Source: Dromiciops gliroides (Eukaryota > Chordata > Mammalia > Microbiotheria > Microbiotheriidae). Taken from it: DNA of 64,000 nt. The notes below the pieces were generated by a model. The model saw only the letters and a program-made list of their open reading frames with translations, was not told where the DNA came from and searched no databases. The DNA is taken from positions 677,256,314 to 677,320,313 of the forward strand of contig NC_057862.1 of NCBI RefSeq assembly GCF_019393635.1. The letters run 5' to 3'. A program made the translations under genes and the position numbers. This document shows, one piece after another, positions 10,298-20,480 of this stretch (positions are counted from its first letter, which is position 1; each line of letters opens with the position of its first letter).

Positions 10298-10560
10298 GGC
10301 AGCTAGGTGGCACAGTGAATAGAGTGCCAGGTCTGGAGTGAGAAAGACTCGAGTTCAAATCCAGCCTTAGACCCTTGCTAGCTGTGTGACCCTGGGCAGG
10401 TCACTTATCCTCTGTCTGCCTCAGTTTCCTCATCTGTAAATGGAGATAATAATAGCACCTCCCTCCCAGGGTTGTTTTGAGAATCCAATGAATTGATCAC
10501 TGTGAAGCACCTAGTGCAGTTCCCGGCATGTAGTGAGTGCTTTATACATGTTGGCCTTTG
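10298..10560 (+). mobile_element. Full-length CORE-SINE with L2-like 3' tail
   Basis: tRNA-like head (ggcagctaggtggcacagtg), core (tgtgaccctgggcaggtcac), cctcagtttcctcatctgta and a 3' part with gggttgttttgagaatccaa, aagcacctagtgcag and tttatacatgttggc. It shows the complete tRNA head-CORE-LINE-tail layout expected of MIR-like SINEs. Confidence 0.75.
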
Positions 10561-10907
10561 TTGATTGATCCTCTGCAGGGATAAGCTGGATAAAAAAACA
10601 TTTGATGGAAGAATAACAGGCAGTGTGGAAGGAGCATCTTTCTCTTCGTGCTTCCTTGTGGTAGTATAGTCCTATTTCTCCTGGTCAGCTGGTTCCCCTC
10701 ACCCATTTTGATAGGGGAGACATTGTCCTGATACTCGGGGAACTTGTCTCAGAGCCATAACTAGGACAGAGTGCCTGGAACTTTGCCCCTGAGCACTGAA
10801 TTTCGATGGTGCTGAAAATATTCGAAGTCCTTTTTGAAGAACAGAAACAACAGGACTGGACACTGAGTTAACAAGAAGAATTAAGGACAATATCACCTGA
10901 CAACCCA
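10561..10907. other. Unassigned spacer
   Basis: No recognised gene or named repeat. Confidence 0.4.
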
Positions 10908-11071
10908 CTACCCCAACTTTTTTTTTTGTGAGGCAATTGGGGTTAAGTGACTTGCCCAGGGTCACACGGCTAGTACATGTCAAGGGTCTGAGGCCGGATT
11001 TGAACTGAGGTCCTCCTGAATTCAGGGCCGGTGCTCTATCCACTGTGCCACCTAGCTGCCCCTACCCCAAC
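10908..11071 (-). mobile_element. WSINE1/MAR1-type SINE with perfect 10-bp TSD
   Basis: Bracketed by ctaccccaac at 10908-10917 and 11062-11071. Poly-T start, gtgaggcaattggggttaag, and ctgtgccacctagctgcccc end show minus orientation. Confidence 0.93.
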
Positions 11072-11555
11072 CTCTAAAAGTGGAACAGGAGGAAAGTTCT
11101 ACCCCAGAGCAGTCCAGTGTCGATCCCTGCCCCTGGTCTCACCACCCTAACAATGCCTGGGGTCTCTGCCTTTGGGAGCCAGTGTCCTGGCTTCAAAAGT
11201 TGACTTGGGGGCACATTTCAAGACCCATTCCCTGGGCTTTGCTTGTGTCATCCAAGGTAGAAAATTGCTAGTCACTGCCCTGCCTGGTCTTGACCTCAGG
11301 ATGGTCCTTCTCCTCAGGAAATCTTCAGAGTGATGGGCTTTCTAGTCCTTACTCCAAAGGCATGAGATAGCAGAGGGACAGCAGCAGAGAGGGAGGAATT
11401 TGGAGGGGCTTTCTTGTGCTCTGAAAATCCTACTACGTGTGCTAAAGACATTTTGTGTCTTCCACAGCCCTGGGCCCTGGATTGGGCATAAAGTGATGGC
11501 TGGGTCACTTGAGCAATTAATGAAGAACTTATGGGTTCTCTCATTCAGTTAGTCA
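11072..11555. other. Unassigned spacer
   Basis: Low repeat content; frames of at most 76 codons with no recognisable features. Confidence 0.4.
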
Positions 11556-12170
11556 TTTATCAAACATTTATTAAGGGCCCACTCTGTACTGAACATAGGT
11601 CACTCCCCTGTTCTCTTATCTCCCGTGGCTCCCTAGTATTTCTAGGACAAAATGCAAATGCTTCACTTGACCTGACATTTAAGACCCCTCTCAATCATTT
11701 GAGCCTTTTCCACATTTCTTCCCTTCACAGAATCAATATTCCAAACAAATTGACCTCATCAATGCTCCTCAAGCATGACATCCCATTTCCCACCTCTGAG
11801 CATTTTTCCATGCTTACCCTTCCCATGTCTAGCATCCTCATCCTGCCTTTATAGTGCCAGTGCCTGGCACATAGTAGGTGCTTAATAAATGTTCATAAAT
11901 TGAATGATTGATCTTCCTTGAAGGCTCAGTTCAGGAGCCACCCTCTCCACGAAGTCTTCCTTGATCTCAGCAGCCAAAAGTGTTCTCTTCCTCATAGAAT
12001 TTTCAATCAAGAGCCCTCTCCCCTTGCCTCCATCACCACTTGTCCTGTATTATACTTACTTGTGTATATTTCATAGCTCCCTTATGCTAATTGACTGTAA
12101 ACTCACTGAGGGCAGGAACTATCACATTTTGGTCTGGGCATTCCCATCTCCTAGCACAGCACCAGGAGGG
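11556..12170 (+). mobile_element. L2 fragment with a second L2-like end nested inside
   Basis: L2 3' vocabulary runs through gtggctccctagtatttcta, gccaccctctccacgaagtc and gactgtaaactcactgaggg. A complete L2-type end (agtgcctggcacatagtagg, then tgcttaataaatgttc) lies in the middle at 11857-11915, before the parent sequence appears to continue. Confidence 0.6.
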
Positions 12171-12414
12171 AATTGAGGAGTTTGGATTTTTGAATTGAAT
12201 CGACAAAGAAGACTAATGAATTGGATCCCACGTGGAGATGGTTGTGTGCACAGGCCATCATGAAGAAATTGCCTGAGTTACCCGAGAGGGAAAACCAAGA
12301 CTCTGGAGTGGGGCCAATTGCCACCTCCTCTGGCATTAGCAGAATCAGGGTGAGCCCAACGGTTATTTGGCACCAGGTGCTGAGGGGAAAGGAGAAAGAA
12401 CAATCTCATTTGCA

Positions 12415-12590
12415 TGGTGCTTTTAAAAAATCTTATTTAGTCATCAAACCAATCATTTGACATAAATATCGTCCCCGTTTTTCAGATGCAAAGACAATAT
12501 TGGGAAAGGGTAGTCGCTTGGACAAGGCCGCAAAGCAAGTAAAAGGGCAGTTTGGGCAGACCCTATGACCTCCAGCCAAGGATTTCTCAC
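12415..12590 (-). mobile_element. MIR-like SINE, diverged
   Basis: Antisense MIR order with tttgcatggtgcttttaaa, gtccccgtttttcagatgc and acaaggccgcaaagcaag. Confidence 0.5.
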
Positions 12591-12719
12591 ATGCTACACT
12601 TGAAAGGTGGAGGATTAGTAACAAGAGCCGCTGTGAATATTAGGCACATTAGGGACCATGTCACACATAAATCCAGAGCCAGGAAAAACTCCAGAGCGTG
12701 GGTGGGCATGTAGTCATCA

Positions 12720-12910
12720 TGGATGGATCTAGAGCTGAAAGGCACCTTGGGAATCACCAAGCACGACTCCCTCATTTACAAATGAGGAAACTGAAGCACA
12801 GGGAAGGGAAGGCCATGCACATAGTAAATATCAGAGGCGGGATTTGAACTTGGGTTTCTGCCTTTACAACCCAGGACTCATTCTATGGTGCCACACTGCT
12901 TTCAGTATCA
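12720..12910 (-). mobile_element. MIR-like SINE
   Basis: gatctagagctgaaaggcac, aaatgaggaaactgaagcac, gggatttgaacttgggtttc and ctatggtgccacactgc in order. Confidence 0.65.
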
Positions 12911-13100
12911 TCATTTTACATGTTAGGAATGAAGGTCACTTCCCTGCCACCCTCCCCCCCCGCCCCTGCCAGTTTGTAAGTGTTAGAGTTTTGATTTGAA
13001 CTCAGGTCTTCCCAATTCCAGGTCTAGTGTTCAACATGCTGTCTTCAAAGCAAACATCAGAGATGGGTGGGCATACATAACATGCAGATGCTGGGATAGA

Positions 13101-13286
13101 AAGGATGATTTTTCTTTTTCTTTTTCTTTTTTTAGTGAGGCAATTGGGGTTAAGTGACTTGCCCAGGGTCACATAGCTAGTAAGTGTTAAGTGTCTGAGG
13201 CCAGATTTGAACTCAGGTACTCCTGACTCCAGGGCTGGTGCTCTATCCACTGTGCCACCTAGCTGCCCCCAAGGATGATTTTTCTT
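13101..13286 (-). mobile_element. WSINE1/MAR1-type SINE with perfect 16-bp TSD
   Basis: aaggatgatttttctt occurs at 13101-13116 and 13271-13286. A TTTTTC-rich tail precedes a complete antisense SINE body. Confidence 0.95.
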
Positions 13287-13380
13287 GACTAAAAAAAGGA
13301 AGGGTGAGGTAGAGGTGTTGACAGATGTGGATTGCTCACTGGCCAGTCAGGCTGTTTGTGCCCTCTTGTTGTCTTTCCTT

Positions 13381-13563
13381 AACTTGTCATCAGTCGGGGC
13401 AGCTAGGTGGTGCAGTGGATAAAGCACCGGTCCTGGATTTAGGAGGACCTGAGTTCAAATCCAGCCTCAGACACTTGACACTTACTAGCTGTGTGACCCT
13501 GGGCAAGTCACTTAACCCTCATCGCCCCACAAAAACCAAAACCAAAACAACTTGTCATTAGTC
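13381..13563 (+). mobile_element. WSINE1/MAR1-type SINE with 15-bp TSD
   Basis: aacttgtcatcagtc (13381-13395) and aacttgtcattagtc (13549-13563) differ at one base. Full-length body with an A/C-rich tail. It sits only 95 bp downstream of an opposite-strand SINE. Confidence 0.93.
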
Positions 13564-13720
13564 AATCAGTCAACAAACATTTCTCATGTGGTCACTATAT
13601 GCTGGGTGCTGTAATAAATGGTGGGGATACAAAAAAAAGGCCAATTCAATTCCTGCCTTCAGGGATCTTCCATCCTAATGGGGGAGGGGGGGCGTAGCAC
13701 ATAAATAATTAAGTGCATAC
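13564..13720 (+). repeat. Ancient interspersed repeat, 5' fragment
   Basis: caacaaacatttctcatgtg, gctgggtgctgtaataaatg and aattcctgccttcagggatc match the start of the ancient repeat seen at 54760 onward. Confidence 0.5.
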
Positions 13721-14560
13721 ATGATATATTCACAATAGATGGAAGGTATCCCATATATGCATGTCTGTTTATATGACCCATCTCTTCAGTAGAGTTTAAG
13801 CTCCCCGAAGTCAAGGAATCTGAGATTTGTATTTGTATGTTCAGAACCTTGCATACAGTACACACTCCATAGGGCTTCACTTGTTGGATTGGAGCTGGAA
13901 AGGGTCTTTGTTTTCCAAACCTTTTAGAATCTTTGATTGCTCATCCCTCTCATCCCCCCTCATCAAGCACTGCCTTGTGGAACTGTCCATGGTATACAAA
14001 CCTCAGTTTCTCCATCTGGAGAAAGGAGCTCTCACACCATAAATTTCTCCAAGACATCACTGGAGAACCAGCCCCGCTTCCCTCTGCTCCCCTTCACCCC
14101 TCTTCCTCTAAAGCTAGAAATGCTTCTTCCTGCTCACCAGATGTTCTCCAGATGCCCAACCCCGCCTCCCTCCCATTCCCTGGTGATGTTCTCATTCCCA
14201 AGGTCAGTTCAGTCCCCTTGGTCCCTGAATTTGGGAATTGTCACAGATGGCTCTGCCCCAGCATCCTGAGGGGCTTGTCAGAGCCTCCTAATTCAACTTT
14301 AGCTAGGCTGATTAATCCTTTGGGAATCTCAGCTAGAGATTCTAGGGAAAGGTCATCGTGGGCATGAATCACTAAGGAGAGGCTCAGGACCCTCTCTCAG
14401 CACAGCCCCACTCCACTCCATTACCCAGGCTGGGCTGCCAGGTTGGCCCTAGTTATCCAGTCCTTATCCATCTCTGAAGACTCAGCTGAAATCGCACTTC
14501 CTTCTTTCCAGACCACACCAATGCCATGCTGGCCCAAACTCCTACAACATACCCTGGATT
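13721..14560 (+). other. Non-coding stretch with probable L2 pieces
   Basis: An L2-like end lies at 13785-13870 (gtttaagctccccgaagtca). The following C-rich segment to about 14530, with ctctgaagactcagctgaaa, could be older L2 internal sequence. The 144-codon frame at 13933-14367 has no recognised domain. Confidence 0.4.
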
Positions 14561-14564
14561 GGGA

Positions 14565-14690
14565 TTTGGAGTCAAAAGGGGTCTTTAGAGGACACTGTCC
14601 AATCTCATTTTGTGAGAAATTGAGGCTGAGAGAGGGAGCAGTGACTTATCCAAGTTCACACAGGTAGTCAAGGAAAGTTCTAGGATTTTT
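14565..14690 (-). mobile_element. MIR-like SINE fragment
   Basis: ggtctttagaggacactgtcc, aaattgaggctgagagaggg and atccaagttcacacaggtag. Confidence 0.55.
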
Positions 14691-15084
14691 GCAAAGGAAA
14701 TGAAGTTTTCTATGAAAAAATTTTAAGTGATATTTCCTATTATCATTAGACAGTATGTTGAGAAAAATCTGTCATGAAAGAATTATGAAACATTTTAAAT
14801 GTTACTCTCGGAATTTAGGCTCAGAATAACATTTTTAAAAAGACCCAGAGAAGTTTGCTCAGTTAATAAAGTCCCCTGGGGAAATTTGCCTCATCATACT
14901 AAGTCCCTTCTTTGCAGAGACTACAGGTGAGGCCTCTGACCTGAGGACAAAATCAATATGTTCTGGTGAACGAGTTAATTTCCTTTCATAATCACTTCTA
15001 TCTCCAGAGCCAGGGATTTTTCTGGGCCACCATACTGCTCTGCACTTGGCTTTATGCTCCTATACAGTGCACCCTGATGTACTA
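14691..15084. other. Unassigned AT-richer spacer
   Basis: No gene or named repeat recognised. Confidence 0.4.
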
Positions 15085-15262
15085 GAGAATGGGAGAGGCA
15101 GAAGGGACCTCAGAACACTCAGATCATAGAGATCGGGGAGAGTCCTTGAAGCATGAGATGACAGAGCTAAGAAGGCTCTCTGAACACAGAAGTTTAGAGC
15201 TGGGATGGCCCTGAGAACGCAGAATTCAGCCTTGGAACATAGAATACTGACCTCATAGAGGA
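15085..15262 (+). repeat. Degenerate tandem repeat, period about 34 bp
   Basis: Successive units begin cagaacactcagatcatag, gaagcatgagatgacagagc, gaacacagaagtttagagc, gaacgcagaattcagcc and gaacatagaatactgac. Each has the pattern gaacAcAGAat...agagct..ga.gg.cct. Confidence 0.6.
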
Positions 15263-15703
15263 TGTCTGGCCCTCACCTCTCACAGATCACGAGCCAAGCA
15301 TGGGAAAGTAACCTGTATTCATTCCATGGATGAGTCTTATTTAGATGTTGACCTTTTTGGAAGGCAAGGACTGTGCCTTTTCTTCTCTGGTCTTCCCTGC
15401 GGGGATGCCTAGATCAATTCTAGGCACATGGGACATTCTCAGTGACCTTTACTTGAACCAGATTAAATGCCCGATGAAAAGAAGCTCTAACATGATGGGC
15501 AGGAGCTGGCCTCCGAGCCACAAGGAACTAAGAAGAAGCCTTTCTCTAATTCGAACTGACTGTAACCCCTCAGAGCTCTAGGGGCTACACTGTCAGACTA
15601 GCAACTGAAAAAAGGCCTTGGCCTCCAGCCCTACCTAGCTAGATGTTCCCTATGCCAGTGAAATCCAAAGTCCAATCCTTATCCCATGTAGCCTAACGTT
15701 AAG
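15263..15703. other. Unassigned spacer with a SINE-like end
   Basis: An L2-like phrase at 15340-15430 (ttggaaggcaaggactgtgc) and an old SINE tail near 15590-15690 (gtgaaatccaaagtccaatc). No gene. Confidence 0.4.
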
Positions 15704-16484
15704 GACCACTGCTAGACTTACATCTCAAGGACACTCAAAAAAAGGGGGAAAGGACCCATTTGTACAAAAATATGCATAGCAGCTCTTTTTGTGGTGACAA
15801 AGAAATAGAAATCAAGGGCATGCCCATCATTTGGGAACTGGCTAAACAAGCTGTGGTATATGATTGTAACAGAATATTATTGTGCTATAAGAAATGATAA
15901 GCAGGGTGATTTCAGAAAAACCCAATGAACTGATGCATAGTGAAGTGAGCAGAACCAGGAAGACACTGTTCTCAGTAACAGCGATATTGTTTGATGAAGA
16001 ACAGAAGATGATTTAACTCTTCTCAGCAATACAATGATCCAAGACAATGCCAAGGGACTAATGAAGAAGCATACTATCCATCTCCAAAGAAAGAACTGAT
16101 ACTGAATGAATACAGACTGAAGCAGGCAATTTTCTACTTTCTTTCTTTTTTCCTTTTGGGTCTTATACAAAATGACTAATATGGAAATGTTTTACATGAT
16201 TGCACATGTATAACCTATACTTGATTACTTGCCACCTCAGGGAGGTTGGAGGGGAAGGAGGGATAGAACTTGGAACTCAAAACTTTAAATAAAAATGTTT
16301 ATTAAAAAAAAAAAAGAACCGGGCAGCTAGGTGGCATAGTAGATAGAGCACCGGCCCTGGATTCAGGAGGACCTGAGTTCAAATCCGGCCTCAGACACTT
16401 GACACTTACTAGCTGTGTGACCCTGAGCAAGTCACTTAACCCCAGTTGCCTCACACACACAAAAAAAAAAGAACCACTGCTAGG
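15704..16484 (+). mobile_element. 5'-truncated L1 3' end with target-site duplication
   Basis: accactgctag flanks the unit (15705-15715 and 16473-16483). The body has L1 3' UTR phrases tttttgtggtgacaaagaaa, agtgaagtgagcagaaccag, aatacagactgaagcaggca and gactaatatggaaatgtttt, and ends in AAATAAAAATG plus poly-A. A younger SINE sits in its A-tail (next entry). Confidence 0.88.
16321..16472 (+). mobile_element. WSINE1/MAR1-type SINE inserted in the L1 poly-A tail
   Basis: Starts directly after the L1 tail (poly-A then gaacc) and ends before another poly-A plus gaacc, so its own TSD is A-rich plus gaacc. It therefore post-dates the L1 at 15704-16484. Confidence 0.92.
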
Positions 16485-16719
16485 CCCAAGGAAGTAGGAC
16501 ACTCCCTCCTCTCTCTTGTTTCTTTATCACATGCCCCTCTTTGCTCTAAACTTCCACCTCTTATCCAGATTGGGTTCAGGCCCAGGGTAGCCTGGACATT
16601 AATAAGTGGGATTTCTTCTCTTTTCTCACCTTCTTTAGTTTGGTATACTCCAAGGACAATTTGTTTAAAACTTAGATTTTGGCTAAAGTCTGAGGTCTTC
16701 CTTAAAAAAAAAAAAAGAG

Positions 16720-16880
16720 TAAAAAGATACTTGATATACACCATGAATCAGGTATTGGACAGGAGTTTATTTCCTATGTACACACATGCAACATTAAAAG
16801 ATACAAAAGACTTACATTGACAAGCCTCAAGCAGCTAGTAGCTAACAACCTGTAACTACTGTTACAAATTGCCAGAAAGT
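16720..16880 (+). repeat. Unnamed dispersed repeat, copy A
   Basis: Shares ordered phrases with 52410-52560: atgaatcaggta..ggacagg, tatttccta/ttt..t, acattaaaagatacaaaaga/aaaaagacaccaaaa, acattgaca, and taactactgtta. It may be an LTR or terminal part of a longer element; no protein evidence. Confidence 0.6.
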
Positions 16881-16884
16881 TGAG

Positions 16885-17425
16885 TCATAAATATTGGAAT
16901 ATATGCCTGTGAAACCTGCACAGTATACCAGCACCATGCCAGGAAAGTGACTCGCTTCCATTAGACTTGTTTTAGGAAGATTCTGAAGATCACCTGGCAA
17001 GATAAGATTCCAGGCACTGAAGTCCTTTCTTGAGCTGACTTGTCAAGCCTTCAAACTCTACTGTAGAGAGCCAAACTCCAATGGGCTATGTAGTTCAAAT
17101 GGCCAAACTCTTATGGAGAACTCACACAAGGCAAGTGCTCACACGGAGGTCAGAAGAAGCAATACAAGGATACTCTGAAGAACTTGGCATTGATTGTGAG
17201 ACATGGGAGATGCTGGCACAGGACCTCCTGGCATGATGCGTCCACCTCAAAGGAGGTGCTGTGTTCTATGAATGAAGTAGAATTTCAGTAGCTCTAAAGA
17301 AATGTGAGATGCACAAATTTAGAGCCATCTCCACTCCCAACGTTCATGTGGACTAGTTGTGCCCAACCTGTGGTAGAGCCTTCTGCACTCCTATTGGGTC
17401 TGATCAGCCACAGTTGGACGCACTG
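16885..17425 (+). mobile_element. Decayed non-LTR retrotransposon ORF2 C-terminus (RTE/CR1-like)
   Basis: Across frames and stops I read a CETCTVYQHH-like segment (near 16910), RKILKITWQDKIPGTEVL (near 16975), YGELTQGKCSHGGQKKQYKD (near 17115), then a W-E-LAQD..AW segment and a final CPTCGRAF plus GLISHSWTH zinc-finger-like end (about 17355-17420). This order is typical of the region after the reverse transcriptase in RTE/CR1-type LINE proteins. Several stops and frame changes show it is dead. The exact clade is uncertain; BovB/RTE-like is my best guess. Confidence 0.72.
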
Positions 17426-17854
17426 TAATTCAACCCTGACAGAGGGATGTCATACTGGTCCTCTTTGAGCACAAAAGACAGCAGCCAGTTGCTGTGTGCT
17501 TCTAACTCAATGGTAGCTGAGGTCGTGGCCAGTGAAAGAGCATACCTCACGAGAAACAGCTCAAAACAGTTCTTCCCACATGTTTGATGGCAAGAGAGAA
17601 CCAGAGGCAGAATTATTCCCTTTTTAAGGGTAAACAAGAGTCACCAGTTATGTGTTTGGTGGCCAGTATGGGTGTTGCTTTGTCATCTCGGGGCATAAGC
17701 CCTTGGCTATGGAGTCACATATGGCCAGAGGTGGTCAGGAGCTTGTCATCCCCGATGTATTCAAGTGCTAAGCAAGCTAGCACATGTGGTTGTTGAGAAG
17801 CAGCTCCACACATGTTCCATAGGAGATGGGATGGCCTCGTTACACTCTAGTAAT
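17426..17854. other. Unassigned stretch
   Basis: No clear family. It may be further 3' sequence of the LINE at 16885-17425 or an adjoining unknown repeat. Two small frames (17404-17637 minus, 17584-17796 plus) have no known domain. Confidence 0.4.
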
Positions 17855-18125
17855 AATAAAAATAACAATTTACATTTCTCCAGTGCTTAAAGATTCACAA
17901 AGCACTTTCCTTAATACAGCCCTGCTAGACTGACTGGTTAAAGATTGTCATTCCCATTGAATAGATGGATAAGCTAAGGCTCTGAATGGTGCTGTGAAAA
18001 GTTCAGACTGGGTTGTAAGGTCCTTGAGGGTGAGGACTATATTTTGCTTCCTTTTGTATGCCCAATGCCTAGCATGGTGCCTGGTACACAGTAGGTGCTT
18101 AATACATGTTTATTGATTAACTGAT
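17855..18125. mobile_element. MIR-like SINE (minus) followed by L2 3' end (plus)
   Basis: 17855-17990: tttacatttctccagtgctt, attcacaaagcactttcc. 18000-18125: aaggtccttgagggtgagga, gtgcctggtacacagtaggt, tgtttattgatta. Confidence 0.65.
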
Positions 18126-18189
18126 TAATAAGGTCTTCCCACTTCATCTCAGTTTAATTAAACTTCTCTGAGGCTTTTTTCATCTTTAC

Positions 18190-18218
18190 AACGTGTGTGT
18201 GTGCGTGTGTGTGTGTAG
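18190..18218. repeat. Short GT microsatellite
   Basis: About 29 bp of TG/GTGC units. Confidence 0.85.
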
Positions 18219-18589
18219 CTGGGAAGTATTTGAGGTTTCAGATACAAGAGTAACACTCTTTGGTTTGTTGTTTTTAATTTTTTTTTCTTTGAAAAAATTA
18301 TGAACTGAAGAATCATCAGCAGACACATGCATCCCAATGTCAAGAGAGCCCAAAAAAGAGGCCATGAAACTCTGTAACAAAGTTTGTTTTCAAAATTGTA
18401 TATTAAATTGAACATAGTAGCAATAAAATCGGCAGAATGGTGTTGCCCTTGCCAATTTCTTTTCGTTTTCTTCAGTTTTTTAACTTGACTGATGCTTTTT
18501 ATTCCTTTTTAAAATTTTCTATCACTCCCCACTAGCTTACCCCCTCCCTTAAAAGACGCCTCTCTTAAATAGAGTAGAAAGGAAAAGAA

Positions 18590-18690
18590 ATTGGTGGGCA
18601 ACAAGTTGGTCAACAAGTGTTTCTTAAGTGTTTGCTGTGTGCCCAGCATTGTGCTAAGCACTAGGGATAGAAAGAAAGGCGGATATGTTG
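18590..18690 (+). repeat. Ancient interspersed repeat fragment
   Basis: ttggtcaacaagtgtttctt, tgtgtgcccagcattgtgct and aagcactagggatagaaaga. Confidence 0.55.
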
Positions 18691-18879
18691 ACTTTGCCTG
18701 TAAACAAACGGCTGCTTCTTCCTGAATCTCCAGTCCATCCCTTCTCTGCCAAGGGTGGGGAGGCTTGCTTCATCATCCATCTTCTGAAGTCATGACTGCA
18801 ATAATCAGAGTTCGGGAAACTTTCAGAGTTGTTTTCACTTACAGTGTTGTAGTAATTGTCTATATCATTATCCTGGTTC

Positions 18880-19245
18880 TTCTCACGATTTCAAAGAGAC
18901 AATATCTGTAAAGCACTTAGCCAATGCCTAGCACGTAGGCGGCACTATATAAAATATTAGCTATTAGGTGCTATATAAATGCTTATTACCTTCCCCTTTC
19001 CTATTATTATTACTTTGTTCTTCATTATTTCATGAAATTATAAGATATTTACATTTATAGATGGAAGGGTCCCTTAAATGCCACCATGTCCAAACCTCTC
19101 ATTTAACAAATGAAGAAATTGAAACAAACAGAGGTGAAGTGCCTTGCCTGGGGTCACACAGCTAGCAAGGCTCTGAGGCAGATTTTGAACACAGGTCTTC
19201 TATATCTTCAAGTCCAGTGCTCTTTCCACCAAGCCATCAAGCTGC
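18880..19245. mobile_element. CORE-SINE tail (plus) and MIR-like SINE (minus)
   Basis: 18900-19005: gtaaagcacttagccaatgc, ggtgctatataaatgct. 19040-19245: atagatggaagggtccctta, ctcatttaacaaatgaagaa, ggggtcacacagctagcaag, ctctttccaccaagcc. Confidence 0.6.
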
Positions 19246-19254
19246 CTCAGTTGC

Positions 19255-19545
19255 CCTTCCCAGGTTTCTCTGAAACCATCATAGTCATCATTTCTTATAG
19301 TCCAATAATATCCCATTACACTTATATAAAACAATCTTTCTCCAGTTAATGGGCCCCCACTTTGTTTCTAGTACCATTACCTGAGGACGGGAATTGTTTC
19401 ATTCTTTGTCTCTGTCTCCCTGCACCTGGCATAGCACCTGGCACTTAGTAGGTGGTTAATAAATACTTGTTGATTGACTGATTTGTTCTTTGCTATAAAA
19501 AAGTGCTGCTACAAGTATTTTTGTGTTTGTATATGAGTCCTTTTA
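19255..19545 (-). mobile_element. L1 3' end split by an L2 end
   Basis: Antisense L1 phrases at 19270-19370 (atttcttatagtccaataat, atcccattacacttat, ccagttaatgggc) resume at 19490-19545 (gctgctacaagtatttttgt). Between them lies an L2-type end at 19376-19485 (gaggacgggaattgtttc, tggcacttagtaggtggtta). Confidence 0.6.
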
Positions 19546-20020
19546 TTCTCCCTTTGGCCTCCTTGGGCTCAGATGCTGGAAGATCTGATATCTAGACCTT
19601 CCTAAGCTGTCTCTTCTCCACCCTTCCAAGACAATTGGTCATCTGTGGCACAATGTCCTACTCACCATCTTCTGACCTCCCTCCATTTTATTAACAACTG
19701 CTTTCAACTTTCTGGTGCCCAGGACTGACTGACTACACAGTACACCCAAGTCTCCTTGCTGGTTCCCCCTTGAGGTTTTTCCAAATATGCTCTGCGACAG
19801 TAGCCTTTGGTGCTGGCCCACAAGCCCACAGAAATCTTTTACCTCCCTGCCCAGCTATGCTGTGTCTCCTGATTCTAAACTCATTTCCTTCATGACAATT
19901 TCCCTGCTTGATTCCAGCCCTCTCTGACCACCACAATCACCCCATGACTTCCCCAGCTATGGTTCTGAAAGCTCAGGACAGCTAATATTCACTCTGTTCC
20001 TGTTTCTGCTGATTTGTTTC
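19546..20020. other. Unassigned stretch
   Basis: C/T-richer DNA with some L2-like wording (ctgattctaaactcatttcc), no recognisable gene. Small antisense frames lack domains. Confidence 0.4.
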
Positions 20021-20175
20021 AATTCAACAATTAAGCACCTACTATGTGTCACATACTGTGCTAGATGCTGGGGTACAAAGACAAAAATGGGACAGTCCTG
20101 TCCGCAAGGAGCTTAGGTATTATTGGGAGAGACAACAGATAAATCAATGAATATGTAAAAAATATAAAACATGTG
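20021..20175 (+). repeat. Ancient interspersed repeat fragment
   Basis: acaattaagcacctactatg, gtgctagatgctggggtaca and gagagacaacagataaatca. Confidence 0.6.
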
Positions 20176-20179
20176 TAAG

Positions 20180-20480
20180 TTAAATGAGAGGGAGTATGAC
20201 ATAGTCGATAGAGAGCCAGCCTCAGAGTTAGGAAGTCATGGGTTCGAGTCTGGACTGTCACATACCATCTATATGACCTAGGTCAAGTAATTTAACCTCT
20301 CAGTACTCCAAGACTTACTAACTGTTTGACCCAGGGCAGGTCACTTAACCCTATTTGCCTCAGTCTCCTCATATGTAAAATGAGCTAGAGAAAGAAATGG
20401 CAAACCACTCCAGTATCTTTGCCAGGAAACCTCTAGATGGGGCCGTGAAGCATCTGACACAACTGAAATGACTAAACAAC
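20180..20480 (+). mobile_element. Long-tailed tRNA-derived SINE (CAAACCACTCCAGTATCTTTGCC type)
   Basis: A tRNA-like head (gtatgacatagtcgatagag, gggttcgagtctgg) is followed by a specific 3' body: gagaaagaaatggcaaacca, ctccagtatctttgccagg, acaactgaaatgactaaac. The same family is at 22806-23043, 26009-26248 and antisense at 40862-41115. It also has a partial duplication of the core (two gtgaccca/tgaccta segments). Confidence 0.75.
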
